A stretch of 12,158 nucleotides of DNA from Clostridia bacterium. Its GTDB lineage: Bacteria > Bacillota > Clostridia > Oscillospirales > QAMX01. The DNA lies in NCBI GenBank assembly GCA_017556885.1, contig JAFYLV010000160.1, positions 1 to 12,158 on the forward strand. The letters are read 5' to 3'. Below the pieces are notes generated by a model. It was not told where the DNA came from. It searched no databases and saw nothing but the letters and a program-made list of their open reading frames with translations. The position numbers were made by a program, and so were the translations under genes. This document shows, piece after piece, positions 6,544 through 12,158 of the stretch (position 1 is its first letter; every line of letters begins with the position of its first letter).

Positions 6544-7565
6544 TTCTCCGCACCTCCCTCAAGATCCGAAAGGGTCACGCCGAACACGGAGGGCACAGGA
6601 CGCTCTCCGAAGAAATCCACCGGCCGGCTGACCCGACTGCCGTTAAAAGCAAGGGTAGCGCAGGAACCGCCGTCCAGCAGTACGCCGGTATAGGCACCGT
6701 AATCCAGCAGCACGTTCTGCACATCCAGCAGGGTCGCGCCGATGCTCGACGGGCGGCGGCCCTCCAGCATAACGAAGATGACGGCACCGTCCGCCCGCTG
6801 GCCGATGGCCGAACGGGGCGCATAGCCGTAGCCGCCGGTTCCCTCGCGGATGAGACCTTCTCCCCCGCAAACCAGCGCCGGGCGGAAGCTGACGGCATCG
6901 CGAAGCGAAAGACGCTCCACCGCTTGCTCCGCCGTCCAGCGGCCGAAGACGAGAACGCCGTCCTCCGTAAAGCCGATCAGGTTTTCCTTCTCTTCCGTCA
7001 TTTCCGCCTGCCAGACAATCTCTCCCCCGGCGATGACGCTGCCCGCCGGGATACCGCCTTTGCCGAGAAGGGTGTCGTTGTCAAGATAGCCGCCCGCATT
7101 GATGCCCGCGGCAAGGCCAAGCCTTTCATTATATTCCGAAAGACTATAGCCCTGTGTTCCGAGATCGGGAGTGACAAAGAGCTTTACGGCGGTGGGATCA
7201 TGAATGACCAGCACGTGTCCCACAAAGCTCGTGCCCCGGAGGGTAAAATACTCGATGCGCTTCTCCGGCGCAAAATCTGCCGGATCCGCAAAGGCAGAAA
7301 GATCTTCATATTCGGGAAAATCCGTATAATAGAGACCGGCTTCCATCACCGCGCGGATCTCCGCATCGCTGCGGAAGCTGCGGATGAGAAACTGGGTGCC
7401 CCGGGAGACGGAAAAGGTCTCCGTCAGGGTGACGGCAAGATTGGGATACGCGCCGGAAAAGGCCAGCGGAAAGACAAGCGCCACCGCGGCCACCGCAAAG
7501 CAGAGCACAAGGCTCAGCGCGATGCCCGTCCGGCACAGTATCCTCCCTGCTTTGGTCTTTGTCAT
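6540..7565 (-). CDS. Phosphodiester glycosidase family protein (NAGPA/DUF2233-like), membrane-anchored
   Basis: 341 residues with an N-terminal hydrophobic segment (about 13-37) that acts as signal anchor or signal peptide, so the catalytic part lies outside the cytoplasm. The family is related to the uncovering enzyme NAGPA (N-acetylglucosamine-1-phosphodiester glycosidase). Hallmarks seen are INAGGY (155-160), PRSAIGQ (250-256) before the hydrophobic VIFVMLEG strand, and LLDGGSCATL (296-305), the usual LDGGGSxxL. The expected reaction is hydrolysis of a sugar-1-phosphodiester, perhaps in an exopolysaccharide, teichoic acid or modified glycan; the substrate is unknown. ATG at 7565 has a rather distant AAGGA (12 nt). 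It is the first gene of a two-gene operon, coupled by ATGA to a small membrane protein. No convincing promoter was found in the 93-nt divergent region upstream. Confidence 0.88.
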   Translation of the reverse strand: MTKTKAGRILCRTGIALSLVLCFAVAAVALVFPLAFSGAYPNLAVTLTETFSVSRGTQFLIRSFRSDAEIRAVMEAGLYYTDFPEYEDLSAFADPADFAPEKRIEYFTLRGTSFVGHVLVIHDPTAVKLFVTPDLGTQGYSLSEYNERLGLAAGINAGGYLDNDTLLGKGGIPAGSVIAGGEIVWQAEMTEEKENLIGFTEDGVLVFGRWTAEQAVERLSLRDAVSFRPALVCGGEGLIREGTGGYGYAPRSAIGQRADGAVIFVMLEGRRPSSIGATLLDVQNVLLDYGAYTGVLLDGGSCATLAFNGSRVSRPVDFFGERPVPSVFGVTLSDLEGGAEK

Positions 7566-7629
7566 AACAGTTTTGTTTCCTTTCCGTCGCTTGCCGGAAT
7601 ATTTTGTCCCGCCTTACGGCATAATAACC

Positions 7630-7642
7630 TCACAAACTGTGA
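7630..7642. repeat. Short palindrome TCACA-AAC-TGTGA in the divergent intergenic region
   Basis: A perfect 5-bp inverted repeat with a 3-nt spacer. It lies 3 nt before the ribosome binding site of the CBS gene and between two divergent genes. It could be an operator half-site pair or a leader hairpin, but at this length it may be chance. The rest of 7566-7658 shows only a possible -10 (CATAAT, about 7619-7624) with no matching -35. Confidence 0.3.
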
Positions 7643-7658
7643 TCCGGAGGTCAAAAAG

Positions 7659-8087
7659 ATGCAGGTCAAAGAATTGATGAACCGCCACATCGTGGCCGTT
7701 TCCCCGGAGGATTCCGCCGCCTCGGCGGCACTTCTGCTCAACCGTTACAACATCGGCTCGCTGCCGGTGATGACGTCGGAGGGACGGCTGCGCGGCATTC
7801 TCACCGACCGGGATATCGTCACCCGGTGCGTGGCGGCGGAGGAGCTGCCGGAAACCTGCCGCGTGCGGGATATCATGACCCGCTCCATCGTCACGGTGGA
7901 CGAGGATGCGGACATCCGTGAGGCGGCAAAGCTTATGAGCGACGGGCGCATCCGCCGGCTTCCCGTACTGCGTGGGGATCTGCTGGTGGGGATGCTCTCC
8001 CTCGGGGATCTTTCCCGGTGCCATGCCTGCGATACGGAAGTTTCCCGGGCGCTCTCCGAAATTTCTCAAAAAACGGGAAAGCGTTAA
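7659..8087 (+). CDS. Stand-alone CBS-domain pair protein
   Basis: The only plus-strand gene. It has 142 residues, almost entirely two CBS domains in tandem (a Bateman module). The first runs about 5-58 with IGSLPVMTSEGRLRGILTDRDI. The second runs about 68-122 with IRRLPVLRGDLLVGMLSLGDL. A short polar tail follows. Such modules bind adenine nucleotides (ATP, AMP, SAM or related ligands) and usually report energy state to a partner; none is fused here and no partner is evident. The start is ATG at 7659, preceded by GGAGG (7646-7650) at 8 nt. The open frame extends far upstream without a stop, but that part is antisense to the phosphodiester glycosidase gene and is not used. Its stop overlaps the stop of rsmI on the other strand. 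Confidence 0.9.
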   Translation: MQVKELMNRHIVAVSPEDSAASAALLLNRYNIGSLPVMTSEGRLRGILTDRDIVTRCVAAEELPETCRVRDIMTRSIVTVDEDADIREAAKLMSDGRIRRLPVLRGDLLVGMLSLGDLSRCHACDTEVSRALSEISQKTGKR

Positions 8088-8095
8088 TCCTCCCG
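8068..8095 (-). terminator. rsmI terminator built into the overlapping gene ends
   Basis: Minus strand: CGGGAGG (8089-8095), an 8-nt loop holding the TAA stop (8081-8088), TTTCCCG (8074-8080), then TTTTTT (8068-8073). There are seven pairs, two of them G-U. On the plus strand those two become A-C mismatches and no T-run follows, so it works only for rsmI. The 3' half lies within the CBS coding sequence, antisense. Confidence 0.75.
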
Positions 8096-8926
8096 CTCTG
8101 CCGCCTGCTTTGCCAGCAGCGCCGCGCGATAGGCCTCATTGCGGGAAAGTCCCTTTTCCCGGGCAGCGCGGACATTATCCCTCGCACTGGCTTCACCGGA
8201 AAGGGAAAGCGATGCCTCCTCGGCGGTGAGGGTTTCCTGCACCGCCTGGGGTGCGCCTTCAACACACAGCACGTATTCGCCCCTCGGCTCGGTTTCCGAA
8301 TAAAGACGGATGGCATCCCCAAGGGTGGTGAGGATCCCCTCCTCGTGGAGCTTGGTCAGCTCGCGGCCAAGGAAGATGCGGCGCGCCTCTCCAAAGGCCA
8401 CCGCCATATCACCGAGGGTCGCCCGCAGCTTGTGGGGTGCCTCGTAAAAGATCATGGTGCGCATCTCTCCCGAAAGAGCGGCAAGGGCGGTGCGTCGCTC
8501 CTTGGTCTTTGCGGAGAGAAAACCTTCAAAGCAGAACTTTCCCGTGGGCAGACCGGAGACCGACAGAGCGGACACGGCGGCGCAGCAGCCGGGCACGGTA
8601 TAGACGGGGATACCTTCCGCGCGGCAGCGGGCGACGATGGCCTCGCCGGGGTCGCTGATGGCGGGGGTTCCCGCATCGGAGACGAGGGCACAGACCTCAC
8701 CGGCGCGCATACGCTGCACCAGCTCCTCCTCCCTCGCCCGCAGGTTGTGGGCATAGTAGCTCACCAGCGGCTTTGCGATCTCAAAGCGGGTAAGCAGCTT
8801 CTGGGTAACGCGGGTGTCCTCCGCGGCGATGAAATCCGCGCCGCGCAGCACCTCCACCGCCCGGGGGGAGAAATCCCCCAGATTTCCGATGGGTGTGGCA
8901 ACGATATAGAGGGCGGGACCTTCCAT
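8084..8926 (-). CDS. rsmI: 16S rRNA (cytidine1402-2'-O)-methyltransferase RsmI
   Basis: 280 residues, the normal family length, of the tetrapyrrole-methylase fold. It transfers methyl from SAM to the 2'-O of C1402 in the decoding centre of 16S rRNA. Signature segments are VATPIGNLGD (9-18), AAEDTR (34-39), VSDAGTPAISDPG (82-94), the VPGCCAAVSAL segment and the FYEAPHKL segment. The start chosen is ATG at 8926, giving MEGPALYIVATPIGNLG as is typical of the family, with AAAGGAG (8938-8944) upstream. A TTG at 8947 is in frame but would place the ribosome binding site inside the gene. The trmN6 stop lies 17 nt upstream, so the two are cotranscribed. The gene ends in a terminator and overlaps the convergent CBS gene by 4 nt. 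Confidence 0.95.
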   Translation of the reverse strand: MEGPALYIVATPIGNLGDFSPRAVEVLRGADFIAAEDTRVTQKLLTRFEIAKPLVSYYAHNLRAREEELVQRMRAGEVCALVSDAGTPAISDPGEAIVARCRAEGIPVYTVPGCCAAVSALSVSGLPTGKFCFEGFLSAKTKERRTALAALSGEMRTMIFYEAPHKLRATLGDMAVAFGEARRIFLGRELTKLHEEGILTTLGDAIRLYSETEPRGEYVLCVEGAPQAVQETLTAEEASLSLSGEASARDNVRAAREKGLSRNEAYRAALLAKQAAERED

Positions 8927-8943
8927 ACGTATCCGCGCTCCTT

Positions 8944-9648
8944 TCAAATTTCATAAATTCGGCGGTATTCCGCCGTGGGGCTGCCGTCTTTCTCCGCAAG
9001 GATGAGGGGCGGCAGCACGCATAGCCCCGGTGCCGCACCGGACCGGGCTTCGCAAAGCAGCAGATTTGCCTCCCGGTCCGCCCGCGGATAGCAAAACCGC
9101 AGGCGTTTCGGGGCAAAGCCCGTTTCCGCCAGGGCGGCAAAAAGCTCCGCCGCGCGGTCGGGGCGCCAGCAAAGACACAGCCGTCCCCGGAAGCGCAGGA
9201 TGCGCCGGGCCGCCCGACAGATATCGGAAAGCGTGCAGCACTCCTCCGAGCGCGCGCATCTCCGCGCGGCATCGGGACTTTGGGGTCCGGCGGCAAGGTC
9301 AAAATACGGTGGGTTTGATACCACAAGCTCGCAGGAACCGCTGAGCGGCAAATTTTCCGCACAGCGAAGATCTCCCGCAGTAATAAACGCCCGGTCAGCA
9401 AAGCCGTTGTTTGCAAAATTCTCCGCCGCGATCTCCGCCGCAGCAGGATCCAGCTCCACGGCATGGAGCTGCCCGGGATATTTTCGAAGCAGAAGCAGGG
9501 AAAGAATGCCGCATCCGGCGCCAAGATCGGCCATGTTTCCGCGCACCGGCGGACAAAAGTCACCGAGCAGCAGAGAATCGGTCCCGAATTTCGGCAGGTC
9601 GGTATCCTGCGTATACACCAGCCCATAAAGGGGCTCTTTGGTGCGCAT
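8944..9648 (-). CDS. trmN6: TrmN6-type tRNA1(Val) adenine-N6 methyltransferase
   Basis: 234 residues, a Rossmann-fold SAM methyltransferase of COG4123. Motif I is DLGAGCGILS (41-50), the acidic loop is VELDP (64-68), and the N6-adenine catalytic motif is SNPPYFD (111-117). In known members the product modifies A37 of tRNA1(Val); the exact tRNA target in this organism is inferred. ATG at 9648 follows AGGAGG (9656-9661) at 7 nt. Its neighbour is rsmI, the same pairing as yabB ... yabC in Bacillus subtilis, but the small GIY-YIG gene yazA that often lies between them is absent here. No clear promoter was found between it and the ferredoxin terminator, so read-through may supply transcription. 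Confidence 0.87.
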   Translation of the reverse strand: MRTKEPLYGLVYTQDTDLPKFGTDSLLLGDFCPPVRGNMADLGAGCGILSLLLLRKYPGQLHAVELDPAAAEIAAENFANNGFADRAFITAGDLRCAENLPLSGSCELVVSNPPYFDLAAGPQSPDAARRCARSEECCTLSDICRAARRILRFRGRLCLCWRPDRAAELFAALAETGFAPKRLRFCYPRADREANLLLCEARSGAAPGLCVLPPLILAEKDGSPTAEYRRIYEI

Positions 9649-9681
9649 TTCTCTCCCTCCTCTGTATTTTTTCGAAGAATA

Positions 9682-9716
9682 AGGGCTGCCCGACCGAAAA
9701 ACGGAAGGGCAGCCCT
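9682..9716 (-). terminator. Terminator after the ferredoxin gene
   Basis: Arms AGGGCTGCCC and GGGCAGCCCT pair perfectly over 10 bp (9682-9691 with 9707-9716). An inner CCG/CGG stem with an A5/T5 loop sits inside. The minus-strand 3' side reads TTATTCTT, a moderate U-tract. The hairpin separates the ferredoxin gene from trmN6, perhaps incompletely, because no separate trmN6 promoter is visible. Confidence 0.8.
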
Positions 9717-9738
9717 GTCATTGCTTTGCTATGAACGA

Positions 9739-9912
9739 TTAGTCCTGGGGCTTGGGGGCATCGACGGGGCAGGAACCAGCGCAAGCGCCGCAGTCAATGC
9801 AAGCGTCAGCGTCGATAACGAACTTGCCGTCACCCTCAGAGATAGCCTCTACGGGGCAATCGCCGGCGCAAGCGCCGCAAGCGATGCAATCGTCGTTGAT
9901 AACATATGCCAT
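9739..9912 (-). CDS. 2[4Fe-4S] clostridial-type ferredoxin, 57 aa
   Basis: A complete 57-residue protein beginning MAYVINDDCIACGACAGDCP. Two CxxCxxCxxxCP motifs are intact: C9, C12, C15, C19 and C38, C41, C44, C48. They ligate two [4Fe-4S] clusters, the two halves of the protein being an internal repeat. The protein is acidic, lacks arginine and is the usual length. It is a low-potential soluble electron carrier for pyruvate oxidation, hydrogenase or similar anaerobic enzymes, so it points to an anaerobic host. ATG at 9912 has AGGAG (9922-9926) at 9 nt. The gene has its own promoter and terminator, as expected for an abundant protein. Its codon use (GCT, GTT, TGC) resembles that of the EF-G-like gene and suits high expression. 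Confidence 0.96.
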   Translation of the reverse strand: MAYVINDDCIACGACAGDCPVEAISEGDGKFVIDADACIDCGACAGSCPVDAPKPQD

Positions 9913-9946
9913 GATTTTTATCTCCTCTCAAAATGGATATATATTT

Positions 9947-9974
9947 ATTTTAACATACTTTTCGGGAAATGCAA
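9947..9974 (-). promoter_or_regulatory. Promoter of the ferredoxin gene
   Basis: Minus strand: extended -10 TGTTAAAAT with hexamer TAAAAT (9947-9952, 5 of 6) and a weak -35 TTGCAT (9969-9974, 3 of 6) at 16 nt. The stretch is markedly AT-rich against its surroundings. Transcription would begin about 30 nt before the ATG. Confidence 0.6.
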
Positions 9975-10017
9975 GCGGTATTTTCGATATTCTTACCGTC
10001 TGCTGCCGCCGCAGGCT

Positions 10018-10872
10018 TTATTTTGCGACCTCGGCAATGATCTTCTTGAGGCTGTCCGCCGCCATGGTGAACCACTTGGGGCAGCAATCTTCCATCAGGT
10101 TGATGGGAGAGTTGGGTTCCAGATCCGCAAAGCCCTGGAAATTGCGCAGATGGGGCTCCAGAGAAAGGAAGCCTTCATAGCCGGAATTCCACAGGTCGGA
10201 AAGGATCTCGCGGAGGTGACCGTCACCGTAACCGGCAGGCACCACATGGCCGTCGGTGGCGACGGCATCCTTGATGTGCATGTAGACCACATAAGGCTTA
10301 AGCATATTCCATGCATAGGGCCAGGTCTCTTCCTGCGCCTGGATGAAGTTTGCCGGGTCAAAGACCAGCTTGAGCTTGTCGGAGCCGAGGCTCTCGATGA
10401 GATCGAGGCAGCGGGCGGCCTTCTCGCCGTAGATATCCTTCTCGTTTTCGTGCAGCAGGGTGATGCCGGAACCCTTTGCCACCTCGATATAGCGCTCCCA
10501 GCGGCGGAGCACCTCATCACGGGACTTCTCGCACTCCTCCTCGGGAACGAAGAAGGAGAACATGCGGATGTAATCGGTCTCGAAGATCTTCGCGATCTCC
10601 AGCATGCGCTTGAAGAGATTGATCTGATCCTCAAAATCGTCCGTCAGCTTGATCTTGCCGATGGGGGAGCCGAGGGAGGAAACGCGGAAGCCGCGGGCCC
10701 AGAAGTCCTTCTTGATGGAGCGGACGTCCTCGGGGGTGTAGAGGGAAATGTTCTTGCCGTTGATGCCGCGCACCTCCATAAAGGAAATGCCGTGCTTCTC
10801 CATCTCATCCATCTGGATGCGGGGAGAGGGGTCGATCTCGTCTGCAAAGCAGGACAGAATGAATTTGCTCAT
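10018..10872 (-). CDS. Sugar phosphate isomerase/epimerase family protein (TIM barrel)
   Basis: 284 residues of the xylose isomerase-like/AP endonuclease 2 TIM-barrel superfamily. The likely metal ligands are at barrel strand ends: E142 in LLHENE (139-144), D172 in FDPAN (171-175), H199 in MHIKD (198-202) and E239 in LSLEPH (236-241). That is the usual Glu-Asp-His-Glu set of sugar epimerases and isomerases. It is cytoplasmic with no signal peptide. The exact sugar cannot be told from sequence, since the family also includes inosose and hydroxypyruvate isomerases. ATG at 10872 has GGAG 7 nt upstream. It follows the mannosidase gene by 38 nt on the same strand, so the pair probably handles a sugar freed from a glycan. 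No intrinsic terminator of its own was seen. Confidence 0.86.
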   Translation of the reverse strand: MSKFILSCFADEIDPSPRIQMDEMEKHGISFMEVRGINGKNISLYTPEDVRSIKKDFWARGFRVSSLGSPIGKIKLTDDFEDQINLFKRMLEIAKIFETDYIRMFSFFVPEEECEKSRDEVLRRWERYIEVAKGSGITLLHENEKDIYGEKAARCLDLIESLGSDKLKLVFDPANFIQAQEETWPYAWNMLKPYVVYMHIKDAVATDGHVVPAGYGDGHLREILSDLWNSGYEGFLSLEPHLRNFQGFADLEPNSPINLMEDCCPKWFTMAADSLKKIIAEVAK

Positions 10873-10887
10873 GATATATCTCCGTTT

Positions 10888-10912
10888 CTGCCCAAAAACG
10901 GGCGGTTTTTTT
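10888..10912 (+). terminator. Plus-oriented terminator-like hairpin between minus-strand genes
   Basis: Plus strand: CTGCCC (10888-10893), a 6-nt loop, GGGCGG (10900-10905), then seven T (10906-10912). The 6-bp stem includes one T-G wobble, which becomes an A-C mismatch on the minus strand, where no T-run follows either. It can therefore stop only plus-strand transcripts, that is, RNA antisense to the isomerase gene. The stem is short and may be fortuitous. Confidence 0.4.
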
Positions 10913-12158
10913 AGAATCTGATACGGAAGGTGCGGATCTCGTAGGGCGCATACGCCACGGTGATGCGTTCTACTGGGTCAAGCTCCCGTTCCGGCGCCTC
11001 CAGAAGGTCGGTCTCCGTGATGCTCTGCGGCACGCGGTCAAAGACCAGCTCTCCGCGGCCGTGGTTGCCGTGGCATTCGTAGAGACGCAGGATATATCCG
11101 TCTCCGTCCTCTGCGGCCTTGAGGGTATCGATGATGAGGTTCCGGCTCTCGCAGCGCACCGGCGCGGCAATGCTCCGGCTTCCCTTTGCCGTAACAAAGG
11201 GCGTGTTGAGATCCAGTCCCTGCCGCACAACATCCGCCGCACGCCAGTCTCCGGCATGGGGGAAGAAGGCGTAGGTGATATCGTGCTCACCCTTATCGCC
11301 GACGGTGGCAGGATGGGTGGTTGCGCGCAGCAGCGTCAGTCCGAGGGTATTTCCATCCACATCGTGACCGTACTTGCAGTCGTTTAAGAGGGCTGCGCCG
11401 TAGTCGCCTTCCGAAAGATCGGCAAAGCGGTGGGCACAGAATTCAAAGCGCGACTTTTCAAAGGAGGTGCTGGCAACGGTGGGACGCATATAGGTGCCGA
11501 AGCCTTCCTCCAGCGCCACATAGGGCGTGTTCAGCCGGCAGGGGAAATAGACCCGCAGCACCTTGTGCTGCTCCTGCCAGTCCACATGGGTGACAAAGTC
11601 GATGCGCGCCGTGTCCGCACGGAGGACGATATCCTGCAGGATGGTGCAGCGCTCGCCGGTGAGGCGCAGCCGCAGGACCGTTCGCAGGGCATTGTTTTCC
11701 AGAACGGAGATCTCGCCGCGGAAGGGCGCTTCGATCTCGCGGTCGCGGTACTCGGGATAGATGTTCCAGGCATCCTCGCGCTGGGGACCGTCCCGGAACA
11801 AACGGAGGGCGTTGGCCGGGGCATCGATGATCTCCCGCTCCTCGCCCTTGTCATAATAGCTGCAAAGGCGGCCGAGGCTGTCAAAGACGGCGATAAATTT
11901 CTCATTTTCCACCGTGATGCCCGAGGCGCTCTCGGCAATCTGCATGCCGCCGGCAGGAGCGGAATCCGCCACGGGCGTAAAGACGGCAGCTCCCAGCGCC
12001 GGAACATTCTCCGCAAGGAAGCAAAGCTTCCGGCAGCCGTCCCGATGGGACACAACGGTGGGCAAAAGCTTTCCGGCTGCATCGCGTACCGCCGTGACGG
12101 ATTCATCCGCGCAGTCGATCTCCACCGGAGCTGTGCGGTCAAAGCCCAGGGCATTGTA
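10911..12158 (-). CDS. GH38-type alpha-mannosidase, C-terminal part (5' end off window)
   Basis: 415 residues to the stop; the frame stays open to the right edge, so the gene begins outside. The segment matches the post-catalytic beta-sandwich region of family GH38. At the edge it has YNALGFDRTAPVEID, the usual FNxLxWxRxxxVEV start of the beta domain. It continues with a GRLCSYYDK stretch, then RLFRDGPQREDAWNIYPEY, VDWQEQHKVLRVYFP and a RPTVAS segment, and ends in a small beta domain. The catalytic domain, with the Asp nucleophile and zinc site, is not in the window, so activity cannot be judged. Known members release alpha-mannose from glycans. A GTG at 12125 has no good ribosome binding site and is internal. 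The isomerase gene follows closely in the same operon. Confidence 0.85.
   Translation of the reverse strand, partial: YNALGFDRTAPVEIDCADESVTAVRDAAGKLLPTVVSHRDGCRKLCFLAENVPALGAAVFTPVADSAPAGGMQIAESASGITVENEKFIAVFDSLGRLCSYYDKGEEREIIDAPANALRLFRDGPQREDAWNIYPEYRDREIEAPFRGEISVLENNALRTVLRLRLTGERCTILQDIVLRADTARIDFVTHVDWQEQHKVLRVYFPCRLNTPYVALEEGFGTYMRPTVASTSFEKSRFEFCAHRFADLSEGDYGAALLNDCKYGHDVDGNTLGLTLLRATTHPATVGDKGEHDITYAFFPHAGDWRAADVVRQGLDLNTPFVTAKGSRSIAAPVRCESRNLIIDTLKAAEDGDGYILRLYECHGNHGRGELVFDRVPQSITETDLLEAPERELDPVERITVAYAPYEIRTFRIRF

Noticed and set aside
6534..7658. Upstream extension of the CBS reading frame
   Set aside because: It is antisense to the phosphodiester glycosidase gene; the ATG at 7659 has a good ribosome binding site and begins the CBS domain at the expected place.
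8927..8947. TTG start for rsmI seven codons upstream
   Set aside because: It would put the AAAGGAG site inside the coding sequence and overlap trmN6; the ATG at 8926 gives the family's usual N-terminus.
9976..9998. CGGTA ... TACCG imperfect dyad upstream of the ferredoxin promoter
   Set aside because: Only the outer 5 bp pair and the interior does not match, so it is not above chance.
9463..10914. A 483-codon plus-strand open frame
   Set aside because: It is antisense to the ferredoxin and isomerase genes, both of which have intact metal or cluster ligands.
12123..12125. GTG at 12125 as the start of the mannosidase gene
   Set aside because: The frame is open to the window edge and the 11 codons upstream match the GH38 beta-domain start, so the gene is truncated by the window.

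Overview
The window looks like a chromosomal segment from a high-GC (about 60% by eye) anaerobic Firmicute of class Clostridia, plausibly in or near the Oscillospirales. The reasons are strong AGGAGG ribosome binding sites, sigma-A-type promoters, an 8-cysteine clostridial ferredoxin, a LysM-G5-M23 cell-wall peptidase and a trmN6-rsmI pair. No rRNA, tRNA, insertion sequence, integrase or CRISPR array was seen. The content is mostly housekeeping and envelope genes, coding is dense, and no gap exceeds about 235 bases.

All genes but one lie on the minus strand, so the natural reading order is right to left. (1) At the right edge is the C-terminal part of a GH38-type alpha-mannosidase, followed 38 nt later by a TIM-barrel sugar isomerase/epimerase; together they form a likely carbohydrate-use unit. 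(2) A 57-residue two-cluster ferredoxin has its own promoter and terminator. (3) trmN6 and rsmI, a tRNA and a 16S rRNA methyltransferase, follow. rsmI meets the only plus-strand gene, a stand-alone CBS-pair protein, tail to tail, with the two stop codons sharing the bases TTAA inside the loop of the rsmI terminator. (4) Divergent from the CBS gene is a phosphodiester-glycosidase gene whose stop overlaps the start of a 67-residue membrane protein (ATGA), ending in a strong terminator. (5) An unrecognised 123-residue membrane-anchored protein sits behind a perfect 9-bp palindrome. (6) A threonine-aldolase-type PLP enzyme has its own promoter. (7) A membrane-anchored LysM/G5/M23 peptidase is driven by a fully consensus promoter and followed 23 nt later by a divergent permease; they form a two-gene operon closed by a terminator. 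(8) The left edge holds most of an EF-G-like translational GTPase, running off the window.

No clearly new multi-gene system was found. The observations most worth a second look are: the EF-G paralogue, which lacks the switch-II histidine yet has the codon use of a highly expressed gene; the permease, which has lost the cysteine motifs of its apparent family; the palindrome at 6268-6291 over a promoter; the terminator that holds two overlapping stop codons; and two hairpins with U-tracts on the strand opposite to the genes.
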